DNA of 64,000 bases. It comes from Cyanophora paradoxa (taxonomy: Eukaryota > Glaucocystophyceae > Cyanophorales > Cyanophoraceae). Positions 29,067 to 41,300 of the stretch are shown here, piece by piece (position 1 is the first letter of the stretch; every line of letters begins with the position of its first letter). The translations under genes and the position numbers were made by a program. Under the pieces are notes generated by a model that did no database searches, was not told the DNA's origin, and saw nothing but the letters and a program-made list of their open reading frames with translations. The DNA lies in contig QPMI01000038.1 of assembly GCA_004431415.1 (NCBI GenBank), positions 248,001-312,000 on the forward strand. The letters are read 5' to 3'.

Positions 29067-32000
29067 TTAGCTGCTCGAGCTCGCGCATTTTGACTCAGTG
29101 AATATGAACGCTCTAAGTACCTCGCGATCGTAGATAGGAGCGTCCAGCTGCATGAAGGGGTGGGCGAGCTCAACGGTAGTCGACTGATCGTACGCGTGGA
29201 CGTCGCCGTTGCGCTGCCCAGCCCCCTCCATGTGTACGTGAACGTGGACATGCAGGGGCGAGGACCCCTGCAGCTGCGGAGGCGCCTGCCAGGGCGCATA
29301 CGAGGGGGATATCGATGGCGACTGCGCTTGCGTAGAATCCCCTTTCCGCCGGCTTGTCCGGGACCGGAGCTGGTGTTCGATTGGCGTTGGCGCCTCGAGC
29401 TCCCCATTGTCGATCGTCGATTCGAAGCGCGCATCCGCATGCGCAGGATCCGGAGCTGGATCACGAGGGGACTCGCTCCCGATGTCGAGGTTGTGGATTG
29501 CAGGGGCTTCCGGCGCGAAGGCCCAGGGACGGTCCTCCGCGTCGGTCTGGCTGGGCCTTCTGGGCCCGTGGGCCCGCCAGGCCAGCGCCCCGCTGGAGCC
29601 CGCGCCCGAGTCGCCTCGAGCTTGAGCCCGCTTCGCCAGCCGAGCCCGCTCCTCCAGTTCCATCTCCAGCAACGTTGGCGTCTTCACCGCCCGCGTCCCT
29701 TTCAGACTCTTGCCTTCGCCGTTGGGCCGGTGGATCGCGATCGAAGCCTCTGGATCGGCGTGCTGTGCGCCGCGCTGCTCGCGATCGCCGTCGGGTGTGA
29801 GCGCGTCCGCCAGCGCCGCGGCAGCTGCCGCCATTCGGTAATCTCGGGCTGTGCCCGCAGCGCTCTTGTGCCTGCACGCGCTGCAGTCAGCGAATTCTGA
29901 TCACATGTACAAGCCTCGGGGGAGGTGCACGCCTGAGCATTCTGTAGACGGCTGCCTTTTGCGCTGCATTGTTCCGGAATAAGGGAATCTGTGAGGCGTG
30001 ATTAGGCCGGGAGCGCTGCAGTTAATGCCGTGCACTATAATTAACAGGACGAGCGTCCTCAGCGGGCTCGTCGGTTGTCCTATGTTGCTCTCATCAGAAC
30101 GCGCGCACCTTCCGGAAAGCCAAAATGATTACAGCCCTAAACAGGATCCCGGCGGCCTGAGTACAATTCGCGGTGAGAAGCCGTGCACGTGGAATAACTT
30201 GAAATGGGGGGCTCGCCATGGTGAGGAACACAATGTTTGCGAGGACCACAAAGACGGTTATTGTCGCCGTCTGATCATCCATATGAGTTCAGTCGGGTAC
30301 AGCTTAGAAATCAAAGGATGCCATAATATGAAAGCGCAGACGGACCGCCGACTCGCTGATGTGGATAAGGTTCCGGTAAATTAGACCGCAGTAGATTGTC
30401 AAAAGATTCACGCCCCAACTCGAAACAGCAAGAATATTGAGAAGCGTATCCTGTTAGCAAGAGGAGCGCAGCCTCAGTGTCGGTCCGCGATCCGCGAGCG
30501 CAGCCTCAATGCGCGCGCCTGTACGATGAACGCACACTGAAAGGTCTTACGTAGAGGTCCACGTACGCATTTATCATAAAGAAAGCAAGGGCGAAGAACG
30601 CCTGCAGGTATATCATATTAGAAGCTGCAGAGTCAACGTCATGAGGAAGCCATGGCCAGCTCGGCTCACCAGCTCGTCTGTCGCTTCCGCCAAGAAGACC
30701 GAGCCGAGAATGACAATTATCTGGACAGGGCCGGGGAGGCTGCATAAGAAAGCAGTGGAAACTGCAGGAAGAAAGGGGGTGGCGCATGCCTTCCTCCAGA
30801 TTTGGACCGCTTCCCACCCGTAGAATCGTTGCTGGTACCCCTGAAGCAGGAACCTAATTCGGCGTCAGAAGGTGCGATATCGATGATATTGCGATCGATC
30901 CCCAACTTGGCAATCGGTGTGCAGCGCGCACCCGAAGCGGAACGCGAATTGGGGGTCCTTCAGGCGGCCATGGCGGCCCGCGAAAACGATGGCAGTCGCC
31001 GCCAGGGGCACTCCCGCGACGACAAAGATGAGGCCCGGGGCTCCGACCTGAGAGAAGAAGCATAAATCAGGCGCCGCCGCGGAATGTGCGACTCGAAATG
31101 CATGGCGCACGGCGGCGAGCCACCTCTTGTGCTCCGCAGAGAGACACTGCGAGAAAATCGGTGTCCAGTCGCGATCGGTCGCCATAAGCTTTTTTAAAAA
31201 GCTGGAGAAAGCTTACTTCGACACTCATGCTCCCTCTTACAAAAGATTTCGTGATTCCACCGCCAGAGAGGCTCTTGCATCGGAAAATATCCAGCGCCTT
31301 CGCGGCCACCATTGGAAACACCTGCTCCCCTCATTATATATAATCAATATTAGATCTAGATGCATATGCGTGTGCAGGTATATGTATATGCTGGGGTCTC
31401 GCAAAAGGCTCAGATATCGTACCAAGAAAACAGAAACCTGAGCGGAAGAGGCGAGTGAGGGGGCGGTACTACGGTATCACGTGCATATTGGGGTCTATTT
31501 GCAGACGAACCATCGAGATGATCACATAGAAATCGGCCCAAGACGGGCGGTAGCTTGAAGATGTGACACCAGGCGACGTATAAGTAGCTTCAGTACTGCA
31601 CGCGCACGATTATAATCTCTTGTTCAAATAGCTGAGACGAGTGTGCGTACGCTAGCGCTGTGCTTTCGGGCCAGACCACGCTCGAAACCCGCTTGGCGAC
31701 GAAGACTAGCGCACTGTTCGAGCGCTGCAGCTGTACATGTTCTGGAGACTCAGCCTTCTTGATGAAACGATTGATATTCACGGAGGACGTCGATTTACCT
31801 TTCCAACTTTTGATTTCGGATTTGAGCTTTTTCCGCCATGAGCGACGGTGTCGATTTCCCGATTGTCTTCCTGGGCAGCATCCGAAGTCCGTTCAACGTC
31901 CTCGGTAATTGACATTGTACTCCTGGATCTAGAATTAGTACGAGACGACCAGATTCATGCCTCATGATCAGCAGGCGTGAAAGGCACTAGCTATAGGATA

Positions 32001-35000
32001 TATATAGAATTTCGAAAGCGCCAAGTGCACTCACGAGTTGCGGGAGAAGACCCGCGCTGGCCCGTCCTTTTTAGCCTTGAGCACGGAGAGCCATGCCATC
32101 ACCGACACCGCAGCCACAGGCTGTGCGTTCAATTCGTTGAGGGGTGTTGGCCTGGATTAGAAGCAAGAAATGCGAATGGTGAAGCGGACCAGCACGAAGC
32201 AGAAAAGCGGAAGGAACATGTACCCAGCGGCTGCGTCACCACGTCTTAACTTAAGGCGTATTCCAAAGTTTCCAATTGCAAGCGCAAGAAAATTACAGAA
32301 GCTTAAATACCCTTATAAAAATACACCAGCTCGCGCAGATACTGCGCAAAAGTCACTTCGTGCACATCAGAATCAACCGCAGCAAAGTACTAGTGCCGCG
32401 CACCGGACGCTCCGCCATTATGCAGTCGATTGAAATCCACGCGTCCATGGGGTCTGCAATGTTGAAAATGTCAGCTTTTCAAAAATGGCAGAGATCGATA
32501 TCACTACTGCGAACGACACGTGCGCACTGTTCGTAGAGCTACCAATGAGCAGAATGCGGGCGATAACCTCGGGCCAACGGAGAGGAATGGACTGGCGGCC
32601 ACGGAGATTAAATCAACAACGGTACGGTTTCTGATGCATCATTAAACAAGAGGAACCTGCACGAAGGAATTGAACCTGAAGAAGCGCTCAGTGCAAGCGA
32701 TCAGCATCATGATCAGGAGGTCGCTCACTGCAAATGGTTGATGAGGATGCGCAGGATCACAGAGACTTGTGAAGACGACCTAAGTACAGGTCAGCATACA
32801 TGCGGCCACGACAGTTGGTCGAAAGGGAAACTTGAAAGACATCGGCGCACTTGAACGCCGACCGGACAGCAAACCAAGACATAATGCCAGCACCCTGGTT
32901 TCCAGCGGGCTCAATGGACAGGGCAGCAATTAAAGCGATCCATATAATTATAACATGAAGATTGCTTACCGCGACGATGCCGAGCAAGCTAAGGAAAACG
33001 ATTGCCGCCGAGGCCTGCAGAAGCGCTGTGAGGCCTATAGCTAGGGCAATGCAAGATTGAATGCCGCATAATCAATTTCCGCGCACTTCCGGGTTGGCGC
33101 ATTTGACGCAGCTTGCCGCTTCGCTGCTGCCGCCGACGGAGCCGTACCCGTACTGATTCAGTGAGACCCAGCTGCAGGTCAGAAGAGCAAATTCAAACAC
33201 TTGAGGAGCCAAGGACGAACATCGCATGTGGCACAGAACGTGCCGACGAAGCCCTCACGGCACTGGTTGGCATAGGCGCCGCGGGCGGTCGTTGCGTTCC
33301 CAGATCCTCCCGCACAGCCTCCGTGTGTACACTTCACCAGAGAGGAGTAATCCCACGACAGGCGGTAAAAGTCCGGCTCGACTCCGAGAAGCGGGCCGCC
33401 CTCGCAGATGCCTCCGGGGCTCGGGCACTTGAGGCACCGGTCGTACGCGGCGCCGTCGAGCGGGGCAACGCTGTAGAATCCCCGAGAGCACGAGCACTCC
33501 GAGATGCTGGCCCCTCCAACTCGGTTTGTCATTGAATTCTCGGGGCATTTGGTGGCCTGCCTCGATTGTGAGCGGACCGGAAATTTTTCGAGCGTCTTTC
33601 GAATTCTCACCTTGACAGACGCGCTATCAGATACGAACTCGTCGAAATCCGCAGCCGTGCAGGCGACGCTACCCGCCCGGTTCTCCCAGAAGCCCTGAGT
33701 CACATCCTTAGTTCAGAGGATACGCGTACTGAAGCTACACATGTCTTTCCAAGCTTATCGTGAGCTCGTCTTCGCGGTCGTGATCGTGATCACCTTCGGG
33801 CAGGGCGAGCAAGACGTTGAATTGACTCCAGCAGCGAAGAAGCCGGGGTTACCTGCAAACGATCAGAGCTAAATGGGGCGCGAAAAGGGGGCGCAGCCTC
33901 GCAAAAGAGGAAGTCCTTTGACGCACATGGCTCGCAAATTTCAGCACCGGATTTCCGAGAAAAAGTACCCGGGGCGCACGGAATGCAGCGGTCGCTCCCG
34001 CTCACGCCCGCGAACGAGCCAGGCGGGCCTGCGAAACGTCATTTCGGTTCGGATCCGCCTGCCACTGGGCCGGGCGCGTCCAATCGAACCGCACTGACGC
34101 ACAGGGCTGGCACGACGCGAAACCGACCCGCGAGAAAGTGCCGCGCGGGCACGAAACGCAGAGCCTGCTCTGGCTCAGGGCCTGCCCGGCCGCGCAAGAG
34201 CCATCAAACGGTTTCTGCGGTCCCGGCCACGTTATTTGAGTTCCGGAGATCATCGTCAACACGCCGCTATTCTCCAGCTTGGCAACCTGCGCCGATCGCG
34301 ATAACCAAGTCAAATCATAAGTCGAGCTCGCGATCGATCAGAGCTACATGCGACGCTTGATTTGCATGCACGCACCGGCTTCCATTGTCCGTCGACATAA
34401 TTCACGAGCACGAACGTAGCGAGCCGATCTCCGTTCTTGTCCAGCTCGACGGGACCAGTGATGCCGGCAACTTTCTGGTTGATGATCGTGTCGAAGAGCT
34501 GCTTGCCAAACGGGTTGGTCCCGAAGAGCTCTCCAGGACGCGTGTAGCTCGAGTTTACGGCCACGCCCTGCTTGATGAGCGTGTCCAGCGCCGTCGCAAC
34601 GACTTGCGGAAAGGCGTCGGAGAGTGCGACGCGCGGGGCCCCCTCTCTCAAAGCGAATTCGAAGACTTACCCTGGACAGCGTCGGCCAGCAGAACCGCGT
34701 AGGGATCCGTGAATGGCACGCCAGCCTCCGGGTACGCGTCCGGACTCTGTCTGCTGAAGGACTCGATAAAGTGCTGCACTGCCGGCGTGTCCTGTACCCA
34801 GAGATCTCGAGTGAGCGCTCCAAGTCAGCATATATATAGCAATGAACTCATGATTATGGTCACCATCGCGCCGTCGGGTTGAAGGCCCAAGCTTCCCCTC
34901 GCGGCGTCCGCCACGCTATCGAGAACATAGCCCGTTGTGAGCCCGTCTCCTCCGAGGTAAACGTAATCGGGGCCTGATCATAAGAATGAATACAAACAGA

Positions 35001-36664
35001 TCTAGAGCAGAAGCGACGATTGATCGCGGATCGCCACAGAACTGCAGATTGCAGACCGATCATGCCAACAGCCTGAGCGCTCCTGTACATCGCTGAGTTG
35101 TCCTGATTATGCAGCCCCGTCCGACGGTCAGAAACAATGTTTCAGTCGACGTCTCGAAATGCATGCGCACAAGTCAAACGACGTACCGCAGAACTAAAGA
35201 TGACGATGACCCTGGCACCAGCATCCTTGAGTGTCAACAGCTGTCTGGTAATAAGCGCATCATCTGCAAGCGAGATTAGGTAACCTGCGGCGGATCTGGG
35301 ATCCGGAGTGTAAGAAGAGAGATATGAACCCGGAGAAAAGGACGCCCAAGCGAGGATCCGAAGCCCGATAATCTGTACAAGATGCGGTTGAAATTGGCAA
35401 ACAACACCATGTGATTGAGCTTGCGAGCACGAGGCAGAAATTATAATTAAAAGACCAAGTGCGACTCACCTGAGCTTCTTCCTGCATCTCTTTCGCCAAA
35501 GCTTGACCGTACGCCTGCAGAGGAAATTAGGATTCGAGGGACAACGGTTGCGCTGAGGATTTGGGGGGCGCCTCATCTGCGCTGAGCAGCCCGGCTGCCC
35601 GCCAGCCCAGAGCCAGAAGGAGCCTCGCCATCGCCCGCCCCTGCAGCGTGCTGCGCGCACGCAAGTACAGGTTAGGAGGCGGAAAACATGGAGTGTGCCG
35701 TCTGCAAGCTTTAAGCTTATAATTAGAGGAGGGGAAAAGAGAAAGAGCGCACTCCGATGGGGCCATCCGCGCGAACAGCCTGTACTGGTTCTGCGTGCAC
35801 AGGAATACGAAGGTTAATGTTTCGACCTTCAGCTTAAGCTTGTTTGCAGTGAGCTCGCGATCATGAACGGATGGATGGCGGACCTTGTCTGACAAGTCTG
35901 GGTTGGTCGCAGAGGGCGAGATGGAGACAACCTGATAATTCCCCAGAATAGTTGCGGTGGGTTTCGCCATTCGCGACGTGGAAGGGCCGAGAGCCGCGAT
36001 CGGGTCCGTCGAGAGAAGCTGAATTGCGGCCTGTGCGGCCGATGGACCTGTCGTTTCTGCAGCGACACGAAATGTGAGGAGGACGACTGCGATTGCAGAT
36101 GCTGGCCATGGGGAAGATTACCCGTGTCGTAGACCCGGTGTACGAGGCGGTGGTGGGGGAGGATATCGCTTCTGTTATTGATCAGGTCTGTACAGAACTG
36201 GAAGACACCCGCAAGCCGCGGGCCGAAGCCAGCAACATTCATAGGGAAAAGCCTGTTGCGGGTTGCGGAAGGGGTCAGAGATCCCTGGATTGAGGAAGCG
36301 CTAGCGGGCGGAGGTGATGCATTTAATAGGAGGGCAGGGCGCGCGGCTGCGGTCGGCAGGATGAGATAATATCGATATCGCACCCGCCAATGTTCAGCGT
36401 ATGTGGCCCTTTTGTAGTAGTAGGCTTTGGGTCGTATCTCGCCGCCGCTGCCGCCACTGCTGCTCCAAGAACCAATTGCAATGCAAGCGAACAGAAGAAA
36501 ACGGCCGCTGTCGTTGGCCGCTGTCGTCGGGGGCGCCGTCTGTGAATGCGAGCGCAAGTGACACCCTTGGTGAGCTGCAGCCGTCGAACTCGGTCATAAT
36601 CATGAGGTGCGCCCCGAGGCCTACGACTACGCGCGTGCGAGCGATCCACCGAGTCCATGCGCAT
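29067..36664 (-). CDS. ANF-type ligand-binding receptor with Cys-rich and multi-membrane regions
   Basis: A many-exon minus-strand gene. The first exon (ATG 36664) carries a signal-like AAVFFCSLALQLVLGAAVAA, then exons of a type I periplasmic-binding/ANF receptor domain. These read FPMNVAGFGPRLAGVFQF, AAIQLLSTDPIAALGPSTSR, QVVSISPSATNPDLSDK, RAMARLLLALGWRAAGLLSA, AYGQALAKEMQEEAQ, DAGARVIVIFSSA, YVYLGGDGLTTGYVLDS and VAGITGPVELDKNGDRLATF. Cys-rich modules follow (SCPRGTFSRVGFASCQPC, CIPCAPGTFSRKSGAEICEP, FVGTFCATC), then hydrophobic exons (32987-30094: IIIWIALIAALS, LIFVVAGVPLAATAIV, FYGWEAVQIWRKA, ITVFVVLANIVFL) and a hydrophilic tail (29834-29067). This suggests a plasma-membrane sensor; ligand unknown. 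One intron (after SADE) is GC-AG. The exact exon set in 30100-33000 is unresolved. Confidence 0.75.
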
Positions 36665-36857
36665 GATCGTCGTGCTGAGGCTGGAGAAGAAAGAGAGCTG
36701 GGAAAAGCTGTATTTGTTCTTACGAGGCGCGCGGTCGCGCGCGCCGGCGTTCTCCGCTGCAGCTCAGCGCGCTACAGCCGCTGAGCTAGCGCGCGGCACA
36801 GCGCGGCGACTTGCGGGGATATCGATTAGGCTGCAGCGCTACTAGGCTTGCTCGCTC
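36665..36857. promoter_or_regulatory. region upstream of receptor gene
   Basis: About 190 bp between the receptor start and the MITE, so it should include the receptor's proximal promoter. It contains palindromic CTGCAGC and GCTAGCGC words. No specific site can be named. Confidence 0.25.
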
Positions 36858-37112
36858 AGCGGCTACCGTGTAACACTAAATTAACAGCCCGATAATTAAC
36901 AGGCTATAAAATCTGGCCCGCCCTCAGGCGAAATAACAGAAAATTTAGACTTGTATGGGGCGATAATGCTGGGGGGTAGATTGTATGAGATGACTGAGCA
37001 GCAGCGAATTAGCAGAGTCACAAATTAACAGACTATGTCAAAATTTCGGTCTGTTAATTTGGGACTCTGCTAATTAAGTGAGTCCAGTACTTATGTGTTA
37101 CACGGTAGCGCT
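36858..37112. mobile_element. MITE-like element with terminal and internal inverted repeats
   Basis: A 255-bp AT-rich element. The ends are CTACCGTGTAACAC (36863-36876) and its exact reverse complement GTGTTACACGGTAG (37095-37108), within slightly longer imperfect termini. Inside is a hairpin with 27-nt arms, 37007-37033 against 37049-37075, one mismatch. There is no coding capacity. A related terminus lies at 5782-5805. No target-site duplication is clear. It sits about 200 bp upstream of the receptor gene. Confidence 0.7.
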
Positions 37113-38311
37113 CCGCGGCTCGGCTGGCTGTACATGTGCGGCCGCGGCTGCGGCTGCTTAGCCTCCGAGGCTCTCTGCCGCAGTGCAGGCTGCAGGCTGC
37201 AGCTGCAGCCTGCATCATGGCATGCAGCCTGACTGTATGGCGACTTGACTCGGGAAAAGTTTGTATGGCGGAAATCGCGCCATAGAGCCGTAACTCGTAG
37301 CGCAGGTTGCAGGCTGCACTGCCCGGCCGCTGCAGCCGCTGAGCCTGCAGCTGCAGCCTGCATGCAGGCTGCAGCTGCCAGGCTGCTTACTAAGTACGTT
37401 ACTAGTACTACGGTTATAGCTCCTCGCCGCCGAGGGCCAGTGAGGCTCATCGCCACTCACTGGCAATATGTCGATCGCGATCGCGATCAGCGGGCTTGCC
37501 CACGGGCCACGTGCACCGTGGACCGTGGTCCGTGGGCCCGGTGGGCCGTGGCCCGTGGGCCCGTGGCACGTCACGGCGTACATGTACATGTACAGCGGCT
37601 CGTGCAGGCCCACTGCAGGCCCAGTGCAGCCTGGCAGGGGTGCCACCGTGGCCACGTGCACGGCCCGGCGGTGCCGCGCATGCCGCAGTGCGCACGGCGC
37701 GCAGTACGTATATATACAAGCAGGGGGGGCTCCGCCCCCCGCACCCCCCCCGCTTGCTAGCTGGCCAATCGGAATTGCTGGGTTTAATTGACCAATCACC
37801 AAGTCGCCCGAGTTTTAGACTGTAGCTTTTTGACTGGACTCGCCGTAGTAAGCGATTTCAACTCAACTGGGTACACTGTTACTTGAGCAGGTGTTCGGAC
37901 TTATATATATATACCATGCCCGGGTACACGAAAGCCCAATACTATGCAAGCTGGCAAAGCAGTGTTTTTTTCGACTGAATCTATCAGTCAGACAATTACA
38001 CCATTGGTGGGCAGTTTTGCTGGCAGGATTTTCCTTTTTTTTTCCTCTTCAAGCTCGCAGCTGCCGTAGTTCGGATGATCCCAAATGTGTTCAGAACTTA
38101 CCAGTGGCAGCCTCCGTTTTGCGAGTTTCAAATTCCCAGCCTGGGCCGGTAGTGAAGCGAACAGCTAGTAATATAAACTAGTTATACAGTTACAGGGCCA
38201 TATTACAGGCCCGCCGTACTTACGTACTACGTAGTACGTACTACGGTACTGCGCCGCCAGTCTGCGCGCCGTACCGCAGTACCAAATTAATTGGTCAAAA
38301 ACCGGCCGCGG
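37113..38311. other. gene-free region of palindromic low-complexity DNA
   Basis: From about 37180 to 37385 CTGCAG and GCATGC words build overlapping palindromes (GCAGCCTGCATGCAGGCTGC at about 37352). About 37500-37570 is made of GTGGGCC/GGCCCGTG words. Positions 38218-38250 hold nested palindromes of GTACTACGTAGTAC. No gene seen; open frames here are by-products of the repeats. Confidence 0.45.
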
Positions 38312-41300
38312 ATTTCAAAACCGGCGTCAAGGTGGTCTTAACTGCCCTGATATTCGTGCCTTTTCTCTGTCGCTAAAAATGAAGTGGGTGGCCTTGTTGG
38401 CCGACCCGTCCTGCTCGGCTCCTTGGAAGGAGTACCTCTTGAGCAAACTGGACGCTCAGCTGGCGCCCTTTTCCTACGGCCCCGCCCTTATCTCGCTTCG
38501 TCTCCCACTTGACGGTCTTGACTTGCCTTCTATTTGGAAGCAGACTTTCTCGGAGTGGTCTCAGCGCCAGGGCGTGTGTCAGCCTCATACCTCGCTCGAA
38601 GTTTTATCCCAACCTCTTTTCTTTAATCCCCTGTTCGATGCTCCGGGTGCCAAGGTCGACTGGAGTCGTTGTGCACGGTCTGGCTTGCTGCGAGTCTGCG
38701 ATATCTGGGATTGTACCACCCGGGGGTTCCGGGCTCCAGCAGCTGCCTCGTCCGCCCTCCATTCCTTTTTCCCTCGTCTGTGCTCCGCGCTCCCGGCAGC
38801 ATGGCGCCAGGTCCTTGAGGCCCCTGCCCGCCACCTCAGCATCTCTGGTGGTCTGGACCGGACGCCTCGGTTGCTCTCCTTCGGGCCCGAGCGGTACTTT
38901 TGTCGCCTTCCCCGTTCGCGATAACCAGATAATTCCACGGGTGCTGGATTACGTGCCGCGTGTTCCTTGCCGCCCTGCGGCTTCCCACCCTGTGGCCTAT
39001 CCTCTAATTCAATTCTATCTCGTTTGCTTCCGCTGCACGTTTGCTTTAGCGTTGTCTTTCTCTCTCTACGTCGCGGAACCCTGCCCGGTCTTTTTATTCT
39101 AGGAGCAGGCCCTCTGCCTTTCTTTCTCTTGATAATCTTGCGTTCACATTTGCTCGTATGCTCCCTCTCCGCCTCTCATCTGTTCGTCGCTTCTACTGCC
39201 TTGAGGTCCAGCGGCTTCGCGATGTGTCCAGCCACGCTCAGATGCCCGATGCTAAGTGGGGTTTCCCGGCGCCTTGTCTCCGTCCCGTCTTCCTCATCTT
39301 GTCGTCCTTCAGTGTTTCCCGATGCTTTGGATCGATGCTCTTTACCGTTTGCATTTCAAATTGTATCGTTTGGGCGAGCAACAGTCGCCTCGCCGTCGTT
39401 TCTGTCGGGTTTGTAATGACGGATCTGCTCGCTCTCACGCGCACGTTTTCTCTGAGTGCCCGCTTTCTCGTTCGTTCTGGGATTTCATTCGTGAGCGCCT
39501 GAATTTCTGGGCTTCTACTCTTCCACCGGAGGAGCGTGAAGAGGTCGCAGTGCCTGACCTCTCTCTCTTCCACATCCTCTCGGTTCCGGATTTATCTGGG
39601 CCCATTTTACGCAGTAAAGTTAACCCCGCCTTCTGCCTTCGCTCACTTGGAGCGATCCTTGCTGGCGTATTTTCCATCCAACAGGTTGCTCGCGCTCGGT
39701 GCGATCTTGAGGAGGCTGACATTGATGCACCTTCTTACAACCGCGCCGCGCTTGTTGCCGCCTGGGACAGAAATATGTCGTACCTAGAGTTCACCATCCC
39801 GCAGGCTTCGGCCTTGTTGGAGGAGCGGCGCGCTCGCTTGGCTGCTGCTGACGCTGATGATCAGGATGCCTCGGATGCTGACGCACATGATTCAGAGTCT
39901 GGTGCCGGTTCTCATCGTTCTAGTTCAAGCTCTGAATCTGACTCGCCCGACCCTCCTTCTTCGGGCGATGCTGACAACCTCGTCTCTTCGCGTGACATCG
40001 ATTCTGTCCTCCGGAATCCTGCGGAGTTTTCCGTTCGTGGGAATGTCCCGTTGGGGATCCCTGGTGGTCGCCCGCCTCCTGCGCCGTCCCCTCCTGCTCT
40101 GGCCCCTGTAGTGACCCTTGGGCCCGTTCCTATTCCTGCTCTCGCTGCCCCTCTCGACGCTCCTTTTCCCCCATTCCCTGCGGTCCCGATCCCTGTGCTC
40201 CTTGGCCCGCTGGCCCCGCCTCTACCTCCTCCCTCCTTACAACTTGCTGTCACGGGGCCTCTTCACTTGCCTGTTCCCCGGCAGGTCCCTGGTCATCTTG
40301 CAGCTCCGTACCCCTTCTTACCTCTTCCCCTTGCTCCTCCACTTCCGCCCCCGCGTGGCCCTCTTTCTGACGTCCTCCTGGTTCAGCCCCTCTTCAGCCC
40401 ATCCTTCTTGCCCCCGCTTCTGCAACTGTGACGCCGGGCGGCACTATCTTTTTGCATGCCCCTCCCGCCATTACGTCCCGGTCTCTTTGCGTCTGCATCC
40501 ACTTTCCCGGGTCCGCTTGCAGGCCCCTCGCCTCCAGAGCTCGCCATCACTTCGGCCTCCCTCGCCTCCGCTCTCGATTCTCCATACCCTTCGAATAGCC
40601 GCCTTCTCTCTCCTCCTCCGCCCTCCCTCCCCCCTCGAGCTCCGGTCCTCGGCCTCTGCTCCGCTTCCGAGTGTTGGCGAGACTGTCCTCTTTTCGGTCT
40701 CCCCGTCATTCCGGCTCCCTGCTCCCCTTCGGCGCCTCGGGTCCCATCTGCGGGTCCTCTCCCGCTTCCTGGCGCTCGTGAGATTCGCCGCCGGCGCCCT
40801 CGTCAGGCCCTTGCGCACTCGAGCTCGTCTCTCTCTGCGCCGCCCATGACCCCGTGTCATCTGATCCGGCGCCACCTGACCTTTCTCCTGCTTCGCTGCC
40901 CTCTCTTCGGCGCCGGCAGCGATCCCCGTCACCTGTTCGCGGCCCTTCCCCTGCCTCCGGATCCGACCCTTCCTCGGCTCCCTCCTCGCCTCTTCCGTCT
41001 CGTAGGCCTCCGCCGCGTTCCCGTCGGCGGATCTCTCGATCGACCCTGGACTCTCCGCCTGCCACTGTCTGCGGGGTACCTCCGCCACCGTGTTCGGCGC
41101 CGGCTGTCAGTACTTTGCTCGGTAGCTCCCCGTCGTGGCTCCTCGGGGCCTCTTCGTCGTCGTCGTTCGCTGGGTTCCGGCTCCGGGTCAGATTTCTCGC
41201 CGGGCTTACCTTCTAGATCTCCTGGCTCTGCTCCTGGGCCCTCAGCTCCGGGACCGGCTTCCCCGATCTCCTCCCGGACTCGTGGTCGTACCCGTCGCCG

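Noticed and set aside
38379..38924. independent host gene of 181 residues
   Set aside because: It lies inside the LINE between the target-site duplications and has the PLFFNPLF pattern of LINE ORF2 C-terminal regions.
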